DNA from: Apis mellifera
Lineage: Eukaryota > Arthropoda > Insecta > Hymenoptera > Apidae
NCBI RefSeq assembly: GCF_003254395.2
Contig: NC_037642.1
Location: forward strand, 10,872,736 to 10,936,735
DNA length: 64,000 nt
Direction: 5' to 3'
Shown here: positions 55,501 through 64,000 of the stretch, piece by piece
Layout: each line of letters opens with the position of its first letter
How positions within the stretch are numbered: position 1 is the first letter of the stretch
The notes under the pieces: model-generated
Seen by the model: only the letters and a program-made list of their open reading frames with translations
Told to the model about the DNA's origin: nothing
Databases searched by the model: none
Made by a program: the position numbers and the translations under genes

Positions 55501-55828
55501 TTTAATTAATTGATCAATGTATTATATAAAATTATATATGTATAATTCGCAATTTTATTACAATTATCTCAAATTTAAATACCACAATTATAAATTATAA
55601 GTTGCTCATTGCTATAATGATATATTTGATATGAAATATCAAAAAATGAAACTTACGGTCACGATGATGATCGACATTATGCGGTGTTGTTGAACTATCG
55701 GCGTCACCTTCACCATCTAATTCGTAATAAATCCTATTGGTTCCACTATTAACATCCTTCACGCTGTTTATTACCAGATCTTCCATTTTTCTATGAACAT
55801 GTAGATATATTTTGATTTCTTTTTCCAT
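37503..55828 (-). CDS. AMPD: AMP deaminase, with alternative first exons
   Basis: Cytosolic enzyme that deaminates AMP to IMP, a control point of the adenylate pool. Shared exons on the minus strand, in transcript order: 47140-47314, 40944-41097, 40244-40430, 39502-39851, 39176-39373, 38802-39097, 38583-38709, 38357-38520, 37949-38243, 37742-37852 and 37503-37673. Diagnostic segments are APYEVPQFPIEQIEKKL, HAPASRGDPW, VDTHIHAASCMNQKHLL (zinc-binding HxH, about residues 324-326 of the 773-aa form), RPHCGEAGP (about 593-600) and the signature SLSTDDPLQFHF (about 667-678). The stop is TAA at 37503-37505 after EAVPF. Four candidate first coding exons give proteins of 799, 771, 773 and 703 aa; they are listed separately. 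The gene covers over 18 kb, mostly intron. Confidence 0.95.
42369..42762. mobile_element. Candidate TTAA-flanked MITE in an AMP deaminase intron
   Basis: The left end reads TTAA|CCACTTCAGGACGGGT. The right end read on the minus strand is TTAA|ACCTTTTAGGACGGAT. The arms match at about 11 of 16 positions, including a shared AGGACGG block. The 386 bp between them are AT-rich without a coding frame. TTAA at both edges and C-rich terminal repeats fit a piggyBac-type non-autonomous element. It ends 35 bp before the splice donor of an alternative AMP deaminase first exon. Confidence 0.45.
42798..42856 (-). CDS. AMPD: AMP deaminase alternative first coding exon (short form)
   Basis: In a CpG-rich patch, an ATG at 42856 opens MFAGANESKRWLRDNRILL and runs to the donor GAG|GTAAATT at 42797. 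The exon ends with two bases of a codon, exactly the phase needed to join the exon at 40944-41097 (reading ...LLR-AAKDLEERR). The resulting protein would be 703 aa and would lack the SESPVF exon. Support is composition, splice signal and phase only; transcripts would be needed to prove it. Confidence 0.5.
44280..44890. promoter_or_regulatory. GC-rich island within the 6-kb AMP deaminase intron
   Basis: A 600-bp stretch is much richer in GC and CpG than the intron around it. Open frames run on both strands (44381-44659 minus; 44609-44830 plus) but neither has recognisable family features or a clear matching splice donor. A near-palindrome of CGTATAC/GTATACG lies at about 44330-44355. It may be a promoter or untranslated first exon for a short AMP deaminase form, or an enhancer. 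Confidence 0.35.
47578..47671 (-). CDS. AMPD: AMP deaminase alternative first coding exon (MVLGNEN form)
   Basis: An ATG at 47671 opens MVLGNENDYMTGYKRNSV and continues to ...KTGQAKNDG, with donor GATG|GTAATTT. It leaves one base of a codon, which fits the exon at 47140-47314 (G+GA, reading NDG-SESPVFGLEGG). The intron is only 263 bp, so this exon is close to its partner. The predicted protein is 773 aa. Upstream, the GC-richer patch at 50450-50660 could be its promoter or leader exon. Confidence 0.6.
50440..50670 (-). promoter_or_regulatory. GC-richer patch, possible AMP deaminase promoter or leader exon
   Basis: About 220 bp of raised GC and CpG content in AT-rich surroundings, with a 60-codon minus-strand frame (MRTVSRSWRTCVNG...) that shows no family. 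Its position 3 kb upstream of the MVLGNEN exon suggests a start site for that form. Inference only. Confidence 0.3.
52370..52404. repeat. Three tandem 12-bp units TTCAAGAATTCA
   Basis: Three consecutive copies, the last lacking its final base. Each unit contains TTCnnGAA, the inverted dimer recognised by heat-shock factor, though the 12-bp spacing differs from the 10-bp period of a classical array. Confidence 0.7.
53663..53750 (-). CDS. AMPD: AMP deaminase alternative first coding exon (MSSRGVT form)
   Basis: An ATG at 53750 opens MSSRGVTTLENDFFLCPR and continues IPNFLIDPEDE, ending with one base of a codon at donor GAAG|GTAGGA. The phase fits the exon at 47140-47314 (reading PEDEG-SESPVF). 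The predicted protein is 771 aa. A GC-richer patch upstream at 54170-54520 may be its promoter. The acidic, well-formed peptide and phase match make a real coding exon likely. Confidence 0.6.
55657..55828 (-). CDS. AMPD: AMP deaminase alternative first coding exon (MEKEIKI/MEDLVIN form)
   Basis: An ATG at 55828, or a second in-frame ATG at 55786 (MEDLVINSVKDVNSGTNR), reads through YYELDGEGDADSSTTPHN to a donor GACC|GTAAGTT. It leaves one base, matching the exon at 47140-47314 (reading HHRDR-SESPVF). A TAG stop directly precedes the first ATG and is itself part of a possible acceptor ATTTAG, so the exon may be joined to a non-coding leader upstream. The predicted protein is 799 aa, the longest form. 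Confidence 0.6.
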
Positions 55829-58774
55829 CTAAATTTTACCGTCTGAATTTTAATATATTTCAATTTTAATATATTTCATTGTATGTTACTATTATATGAA
55901 AAACACAATTCAATATTGTCATTAAAATTATGTGTTATGAATAAATATAAATTTAAGATCTATCTACAAGTGTATTGTATATAAATATGTCATGTTCATA
56001 TAATACATATATGTAAAAAAAATGTATATATCATTTATGTATATGAAATCATTAAAAAATTAATGAAAAACAATAATAAACAAAAAAACAGAACAAAAAA
56101 TTTTTTATTTTCTAATCAATTTCTATTCATTATTAGCATTTTAACTTCTTGTTAACTTTTTATATCACAATAATAATGGAATTTTGCATTAATAATTGAA
56201 TTCATATTTGACTAAAATAATATTTAGAAAAAAAATTAAGTTATTAAAACCTGAATTATATTTATGAACTTGTAATTGTTCAAGAAAAATGTGTTTCTTT
56301 TTTTTTTGTAAAACAATTAATATATAATTATATATAAAATTATATTCAAAATATACATAGAATTTGTTTTTATTAAAATGTTTTAAATGCAAGTTCAAAA
56401 TTTAAATAATAAAATAAAAAAATAAATATGTAATAAAATAATAAAAAAATCAATAACATAGACAAAAAATTATTATATTATTTGTGAATAAAGCACATTT
56501 ATATTTCTCTAAGATATATTTATCTAAGAATGAATTATAATAAATATTTTCTAATTAATGCTAAATATAATAAAAGATTAATAAAAATAATAATTCATAT
56601 ATCGAATTCCAAGATATATAAGCGAACGAATGATATATTTGTGACGATGCAATTATGTTAAGAAAGAAAATTTTAAGTAATACGGATGAAAACAGTGCAC
56701 AAAATTCCTCTTTTGCTTGCGAAACTTCCACCTAACTTAGGAAAAATTTAAAAAAAGCAATTCGAAATAATCTTCCCAAGATATATTCAAAATTTTTGAT
56801 ATCTGCATTTGCATTGAGAAACATAATAATTATGATATTTACAAACAGAATTTAAAATAAAACATAAAATTATTCAAATTTATTGAAGTAAACAAAATTC
56901 CCAAACTTTGATCTTCCTATTTAATTTTTATAAATTGTGTTTGAAGACAATTGAGTATTGTATTTAAATCTTTTCATGTACGTAATTATTTATCATTTTA
57001 TTTATTATTTAAAAAAATATTATAAATATAATTATAAAAAATAATTTACTCTTAAAAGAAAAGAATTTAATTCTGGATACAAGTTTTATTTCCAAAAAGT
57101 TCTGGAAATTTTTTCAAAGTGATCTTTGTTTAAATCAATATACGAATTAATGGATATATTTTAAAGATTATTTATAAAAACTTTTTATAAAATCTCATTT
57201 TAAGAAAAATCGAAAATATAAAAAAAATAATGATTTTATTTTAAAACTATATTTCTATTTAATTCTATTAATTAAATGGTAAGTGAAACATTTTTCAAAA
57301 ATTCGTTAAAAAAAATCTTAATATTTACAACAAAATTAATTTATATATAAGTTTTTTTTATATAATAATTTATATAATAAGTTTTGTTTATGATGATATT
57401 AATGATAATTTATATGCAATAAATAAAATAATTGTAGGAAATAACTTTAAATTGAGTTAAAAGTTAACATGAAAGTTTATATGTAGATTAATGATTTCTC
57501 AAAATAGTTAAACGAAATATCTAGTTAAACGAAAATATAGATCTAAAAAAGACGAAGGTCAATTTAAAATCTTGAATTCTTTATTTAGATTAATTTAGAA
57601 AATTTATATTTAAATATGATAAAGATTCATTCATTCATTCAAAATGAAATAAGTTTTAGAATAAATTTTTGAAACATATTTTTAAATAATAAAATAATTT
57701 GATAAATAATTACATAAAAAAATTCAAATGATACATATTGTATACGATATAAAATAAAATAAATAATTTGAATTAATCTATCATTATTTAAATTAAGAGA
57801 TACACAATAATATTAATTGTATTAATAATCATAATATTAATCGTATAGTAATATTAATATAATTTTCTTACACTTTCGTTATTTTCAGAGCTTACGCATG
57901 AAACGTCACTGTATGTTTTTTTTTTTTTTTAGATCACTATCCTTAAACATCACTCAATATAAACAATATATACTCATAAATTATATACATATGCATTACA
58001 CAATGATGAAAATAATCACAGAACACTGTTTTCTAAATATTTGATATTTAAATAGCTACATTCATGAAGCATTCGGAATTTGCCTTTTATAGTAGCTTTT
58101 CTTATAGATACAACAAGGTCACGATGTCAAAATTTAATAGTATTTATGGAAAACAGATTCACTTATTTTATACATACGTATTTTTTTTATTTTAAAGATC
58201 ACTGATTTATTAAGCATAAAAGAAGAACTTCATAAAATGATATAATTCTTAATAATAAAAGAAATATCACACATAAAACTTCCAGCACGCTGGAGCGTGC
58301 TGTTAGCTAGAGACTGTCACTGCATGTTTCAGTCGCGATATGTTGTATAGGATCGTATCTAGTATCATAAGAACCTTCTTATCTTGATAGGAAGATGAAT
58401 ATAAGTCATTCAAACTATAAAAAATCTGAATGAATGCATTTGAGAATAATAGTTTTTTTAAAAACTGTTCTTAAATCCTTAAATTTTTCAATAATCATAA
58501 TAAAATAACCTCATTTATAAACATAAATCTGGCTTGTTTATTAATACTTAATATACAAAATATACAAAAACAATTTTCATATATAATATTGTGAATGTAT
58601 ATTATAATGTTGCTTATAAGTTTTAATAAATTTATTCATTAAATAAATGGAAAAATTGAAAATAGAATAATAATTCATAGTTGATAATAAATAATATTAT
58701 ATTATAAAATATTAAACTTATTGTAAACGTCAATGGAAATCATTGAAATATTTGAAAAAAACAAAATTTTTCAC
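55829..58774. other. AT-rich stretch, probably leader intron of AMP deaminase
   Basis: No coding frame or RNA gene is seen apart from the hairpin at 58283. The rest is low-complexity A/T sequence, with a minus-strand frame at 56189-56398 of no interest. Confidence 0.45.
58283..58302. repeat. GC-rich 8-bp-stem hairpin
   Basis: CAGCACGC-TGGA-GCGTGCTG forms a perfect 8-bp stem with a 4-base loop in sequence that is otherwise mostly A and T. It lies upstream of the longest AMP deaminase form. Function unknown. Confidence 0.6.
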
Positions 58775-58880
58775 CTGAAATCTTAAAGGTAGTACAAATG
58801 AAGAAGACTACGGCAATGGGCACGATTAGTCGAGTGGCGCCATAGCGATGTGAAGCACGTCACACAATTGGCGCAGACTC
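58775..58880 (-). promoter_or_regulatory. AMPD: Candidate non-coding first exon / start region of AMP deaminase
   Basis: A short GC- and CpG-rich patch on the minus strand that ends at a good donor, TTTCAG|GTGAAA (exon end 58775). It includes a 5-codon frame beginning ATGGCGCCACTC and stopping at TAA, so it would not start the protein. Splicing to the acceptor just before the ATG at 55828 would give a leader for the longest form. This is inference from composition and splice signals. Confidence 0.35.
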
Positions 58881-59377
58881 ACAACTGTCGATCTTGTGAA
58901 AATCCATATCGCATGATACAACAAATTATATTATTCTTGGAAAATATTAAAAGATATAACATTTTATGAAATTTATAGCAAATATTTAATAAAAAAAAAA
59001 AATAAATTTTAATATTTATTAACTCTATATCTATATCTTGAAATTTGTACATAATATATATATATATATATGTATACATATACATATATATATATTAAAA
59101 CTATAATGGAAATAAAAATTCGAGAAATATCTAGTATTCGATATATTATTTTAAAAAATAATAATATAAATCGAATAAAATCAATGAAAAAATAACAATG
59201 GAAATATTATATAACATTAATTTTTTTTTTTATTAACATACGTAACTTTATTAAATTAAATTAAATTTGCGTTATTAAATATAATATAAGCATGCATTAT
59301 ATGTTTTAAAAAGAAATTCACATGGAGAATCAAATATACTTTATACAATATGTTTTTGTAACAGATTTTTTTGTATT
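58881..59377. other. Spacer holding the 3' UTR of the downstream minus-strand gene
   Basis: AT-rich, with TA repeats around 59050-59095. No gene is supported. Confidence 0.5.
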
Positions 59378-62300
59378 TTAATTAAAATCAAAATCACTTT
59401 CTGTATTTGATATATTTCTTTCGATTGTGCTATCTGTATCAGAATCCAACAAAGATTTAATTACATCTTTCGTTTTTTTTTCTTCGTTTCCAGAAGATAA
59501 TTTTTCATTTTTACTCTCAACTTTTGCGTCAAGTTTTTCTTCTTCTATTTTTTCACGTTTTAATTCTTGTTTTAATTCTTTGCATTCTTCTGTTTCTTTA
59601 TCCTCTTCTTGTTGTATCTGATTAGGATCATAATCAGTATATGCAAAAGATTGATTTACATGGGTGTCGCTTACTTGATTCGAATCATATTGTTGGTCAT
59701 AAGCATATTCATATTGTTGATTCGTACCTTCCTGGTATTGTATGTTAGGATCATGTTCATACTGATTTTCAGAATCATATTGTTCGCCTATATATCCTTC
59801 GTATTGTTCGCTCGATCCTTGCATATATTCTTGATTAATATATTCTTGATATTCTTGATTTTCATTATTTTCATACATTGCATTTTCTTCATAATTATGT
59901 TCTTGATTAGTTTCATACGACGCATTTGGATCATAATTTTGATTTTGATTAGTATCATACAATGCATTTGCATTGTAATTTTCATCTTGATTAATTTCAT
60001 ATGAAATGTTTGAATCATAATTTTGTTTCTGATTACCTTCATACATATTTTGATCATAATTTTGACTCTGATTATTTTCGTACAATGCATTTTGATCATA
60101 ATTTTCTTTTTCATACACAGCATAATCTTTATTTAAATCGGTATATTCAGTTTCATAATTTTGCATATAATTTTGTGTTTGATTAGAATCTTCGAAATAA
60201 TTTTGATCGCCATATTCATCATTTTGCACCATTACCTCTTCTCTGTTATTTTCAGATACGTTATTTTCAGATACAAAATTAATTTCATCACTTTCTTGTA
60301 TTTGCTCATTGTCAACTTTATTCTCATCATCAATCTGATTTTTCGTTGATTCTATATCTTGAACAATATTTTCATTGTTTGCATATTTTTTATTTTTGTA
60401 TTCTATTTCTTGTTGTTGCGAAATATGTTCACTTATTTCTACCTCGTTTACGATTCCTTCTTCCTTTGGTTCAAGACTTTCTTCTTTTAATTCATTTTTC
60501 GTGCTATCTGTATCCATATATTTTTCACTAACATTTTCTCTACAATTTTTTTCATCTTTTCGATTCTCCGCAGTATTTTCCTCTAAATTTAAAGATCCAA
60601 CTTGCTCTACGTTATCCTTTAATTTAAAATTATCAATAACAAGTTTTTCCTTGTCTAAATGATTTTCAGCTTGTTGAGTTAAATCTATTTCCTTTACCCA
60701 TTTCTGTAAAACATCCACATTCCACGGTTCTAAATCTTCGACGGTGTCAAACAAATCTTGATTAAGATTCGATTCTATTGCAATATAAATATTATCTTTC
60801 TCATTACAATTTTCTTTCTGTGTATTTTTTAAAGTAACACTCTTATCATCCTCCTCCATAATTTTATCGCCCAATGAAATATCGGAATCATTGTGCTCAT
60901 CGCTTTTCATTTTAATTAATTGCTGTTGAGATTGTCTTGGACTGTCTTTATCTAGACTATTAATACTCTCTTTCCTACAATTTTCAATATTTTGAAGTAG
61001 ATCTAATTTTGGTTTATGTAACTTAATATCGCTGCTAATTTCGTCTTTCGCGAACGCGACGTAGTTTCTTTCGAAAATTGGAATATGATTTTGCATGGTT
61101 TCAACATTTCTATCTTTATTCACACGTTCATTTCCAGAACCAGCAACATTTAAATCCATTGTTCTGGACGCGAGATCATCCGCCAACGCCAAAACCTTTT
61201 CGACTTCTTTAGATATTTTTTCTTTCGATTGATTCTTTCGTTCGACAAAATCTCCTGAATTATCATTCGAAATATCAAGCATGTTATCGGTTATATCTTC
61301 CTCTTGATCAATTTCTTCCAAACTCTGAGTATCAAGGTCGTAATGAAGTTTCCGAATTTTATCAATGTAACTGTCCAATTCATTTTCTACGATCATCGTT
61401 GTTCTACGTTTTTCCTCCATTGCGGATTGTTTCGTCGACAATCTTGTATTAATTTTTCGAGGCGAGATTTTTGGGGCAAAATGTTTGTGACGTTTTATCG
61501 CATTTTCAACGTCGAAAGTCTTCGATGAACGCACAGGAATATCGCTGACAAATTTATGCTTCGGTTTAAAATAATTAGATCTTTTCCACGAATAATCAAA
61601 GTAATTTGGAGAAACTTGTCTCGATAACATCAGAGATTTATTTAACGAAGGTGTATCGTTTTGTTTTGTAGATGTTGATATTGTTCCGTGAATTGGAGAT
61701 AATTCGTCAATATCTTTTGTCTGCGTTTGTATATCGTTCGACAATATTTTATTATTTTCTTGTTGAGAAGATTGTACAACTGATGATGAGTATTGTAAAT
61801 TAACCGGAATACGTCGATTTTTAGTTATATCCAAGGATTTACGTTGTGACGTTGTATCATTACGTTCCGGATTTATAAAATGGGTAATGGCGTGGGATAT
61901 TTCCATTTGTTTCGACAAAGGTTTATTAAAATTGTAATGCGAAAGAGTTTGTTGATTTAACGAACTCGATCGATTTGATGATGGAACGTGTAGATTCGAA
62001 TCGATTTGTACATAGGGCTGTTTTCGTTGTGGCAATAAATTTTGAGTTGGTAATTGTTGAATCAATTCGTTGTTTTGTAAAATTATCGGATACGATTGGA
62101 AAATATTTTGTTGACTTGAATCATTTGATTGTGTGATATTTCGTTGATAATAATCATAAGACGTGTTTTGAACCGATTTTATTAAGTCTTCTGACGCGGA
62201 TGACGGAGAAATCGATCGATTCTTTTGAGAATTCAATCGCAATAATTTAGGTGATAATACATTTTCTACTTCAGGAGACATTTGTTTCATAGTGATTTCC

Positions 62301-63776
62301 TTTTTTAAATATTTAGCTTGATTTGTCGTATTGTCGTCATTAATATTATTTGTCGATGAAAGAGGAATCGTATGAATACGATGAAGATAAGATTCATATT
62401 GTTTCTGGAAAAACGAGATATTCTATGTTGCAATATTTAACAACATGTTAATAACACATTTTAAATAAATATTTAATATTTTATATCTACTATAATTATA
62501 TACTATGCATTAATTAATAAATTACTATATATTATAAATTATTTGCTAGAATTAATTTATGCAAAAGTTATACATATATTGAGTTTCTCTATATTTATAT
62601 ATTTGTTTATTATTAAAATGATTGCAAAGATTAAAAAAAAACTCACTCTAAGAATGTTAAGTCTATCCGTTTTTGTAGACATCAACGTGAGACTATTATC
62701 TACTCTATCCAATGCTTCAAAAAGTTTATGATTCTTTTCGTCTCTTGTGCGCTGTTCTTCTAAAAATTCTATATATCTTAAACGTAATCGATTTATACAC
62801 GCATCATGCCTGAAATATCAATAATTTTAAGTATAAAAGATTTCTCTTTTTTTAGAAAAAAAATTTTTTCTAAAGAAAAGTATCAATTTAAACAATCATA
62901 ATTGTAAGATCATTAAAAACAAGTTTATTATATTTTATTAGAATCAATTTATCATAATTTATTGAATATCTACTAAATATACACTTCATAATATATATGT
63001 ATGTATATATGATCGAAGAACATTGCGTGATCTTGACAAAAAAATTATGTATAATACATTTATCTACATAATTATATTCGTTTATGCATCTGCATTAATT
63101 ATATTAAAATAAAGATTAAAATATCAAATTACAAATATTTCTTATATGTTTTTATGCGATTGAAGTTTTCAATCTCTGAAGGTTAAAATATATATTTCAA
63201 AATATAAACACAAAGAACACGAAATTCATGCTCGAAGTCAATTATAAGACAAAGTTAGTATTGATTGTGACAACTTTCTTAAAACTAGGTCACTTCCTAA
63301 TCAATACATAATCTCCAAAATTCTATTGTTATTATTATTACGTAAAACAGAAATATAATCGATAACAAGACAATTATTTGCCACTGTGCAATATCGTTTT
63401 TAAAAAATAAAATTTTTTTTCTGTTTATATATTAAAATTAATGATTATTTATAAAAATAATAAATTTAATAATAATAATAAATTTAATAAGTAAATAATT
63501 TTAAAATTTTACCTATTACGAGATTCCTGTACAAGTATTTTGAATCTTTCTTCTAATCTTATCCTTTCTTCCTCACTGTAACAATTATTTCGGGAACATA
63601 TATAATAATCTATTTATTTATAATTTTATAATTCTACAGTTATTAATAAATTTTAATATATTGTCACTATATTGTTACTATATTTATATAAAAAAATATA
63701 CTTACCTTTTTCGCAACTTTTCTTGTAGTTCCAACATTTTCTTATAATAATCATAATTATCGTAAAACGATGTCAT
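59378..63776 (-). CDS. Unrecognised 1107-aa coiled-coil protein with Tyr/Asn/Gln-rich repeats
   Basis: Four exons on the minus strand: 63706-63776 (ATG, MTSFYDNYDYYKKMLELQEK), 63513-63575, 62647-62809 and 59378-62404, total 3324 nt. Residues about 10-110 form a highly charged, probably coiled-coil segment (EEERIRLEERFKILVQE; RLRYIEFLEEQRTRDEKNHK). A long Ser/Asn-rich, apparently disordered middle follows, with basic patches such as KRHKHFAPKISPRKINTR. The C-terminal third is acidic. It contains six 14-residue repeats NYDxNxxYExNQxx at about residues 867-950, then further Tyr/Gln-rich sequence, a Lys/Glu-rich helix-like part and the ending SDTDSTIERNISNTESDFDFN. I do not recognise the family. 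The design suggests a scaffold or cytoskeletal/centrosomal role, but that is a guess. The ATG at 62290 is internal: the frame stays open upstream to a good acceptor at 62404. Confidence 0.85.
59853..60105 (-). repeat. Coding minisatellite, six 42-bp units
   Basis: Units encode NYDQNALYENNQSQ, NYDQNMYEGNQKQ (one residue shorter), NYDSNISYEINQDE, NYNANALYDTNQNQ, NYDPNASYETNQEH and NYEENAMYENNENQ. The frame is preserved in every unit. The forward strand shows recurring GATCATAATTTTG-like blocks. Confidence 0.85.
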
Positions 63777-64000
63777 AATTAATAACAACTTATAATTCAA
63801 CTTGAAATTAATTCAAAAATTTAAGTTATCGACTGTATCGACATTCGATATTTGGCGCTTATTATGAAAAATTTTAATAAAATTGACAATAATAAACAAT
63901 ATTTACATATAACATATTTCGCATAACTAGTAAACATTTTATATATAACCATATATAATGTAACAAATATATATTAAATTTATAAATAATGAATATTTAC
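63777..64000. other. Upstream region of the unrecognised minus-strand gene
   Basis: AT-rich, with a short better-composed patch around 63815-63860 (ATCGACTGTATCGACATTCGATATTTGG region) that may be the start site. Nothing else is recognised. Confidence 0.4.

Noticed and set aside
59609..60662. Several plus-strand and minus-strand frames within the large last exon
   Set aside because: All are shadows of the 1107-aa gene; the Ile/Phe-rich products come from reading its Asn/Tyr/Gln repeats in other frames.
62290..62292. ATG at 62290 as the start of the last gene
   Set aside because: The frame continues upstream to a good acceptor at 62404 and joins three more exons in phase, so this Met is internal.
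1..64000. tRNA, rRNA or CRISPR features
   Set aside because: No cloverleaf with A- and B-box sequences, no rRNA-like segment and no spaced direct-repeat array was seen; CRISPR is not expected in an insect genome.

Overview
The window looks like nuclear DNA of a hymenopteran insect, most probably a honey bee (Apis). It is very AT-rich, with islands of higher GC and frequent CpG. Genes are split by short introns with plain GT-AG borders, long AT-rich spacers separate them, and the proteins are insect-like. Species is inferred from composition and protein character; no search was run.

Layout, left to right. (1) 1-159, minus: the start of NDUFB3, a small complex I subunit, running off the left edge. 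(2) 2124-3584, plus: fizzy-related/Cdh1, an APC/C activator, in a single uninterrupted coding exon. (3) 8756-10923, plus: NOP58, box C/D snoRNP core protein, 4 exons. (4) About 13.2-21 kb: no convincing protein gene, but higher GC, several islands and many CACGTG hexamers, leading to a TATA-containing promoter. (5) 21073-30833, plus: a CYP4-family cytochrome P450 in 8 exons (501 aa). Its third intron holds a complete minus-strand gene at 27557-29065 with two THEG repeats. (6) 30.8-34.3 kb: spacer with two families of diverged tandem repeats. (7) 34298-35882, plus: an SLC35B4/Efr-type nucleotide-sugar transporter, 5 exons, ending in a KKxx signal. (8) 37503-55828 and further upstream, minus: AMP deaminase, with 11 shared coding exons and four candidate alternative first coding exons, all in matching phase. 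(9) 59378-63776, minus: a 1107-aa unrecognised protein with an N-terminal coiled coil and a Tyr/Asn/Gln-rich C-terminal region containing six 14-residue repeats.

Exon borders were read by eye from splice signals, reading-frame continuity and known family sequence. For every multi-exon gene the summed coding length is a multiple of three. The genes are mostly unrelated housekeeping functions and do not form a pathway. The points most worth following are the AMP deaminase alternative starts, the nested THEG gene, two TTAA-flanked candidate piggyBac-type MITEs, the E-box-like cluster before the P450, and the coding minisatellite in the last gene.
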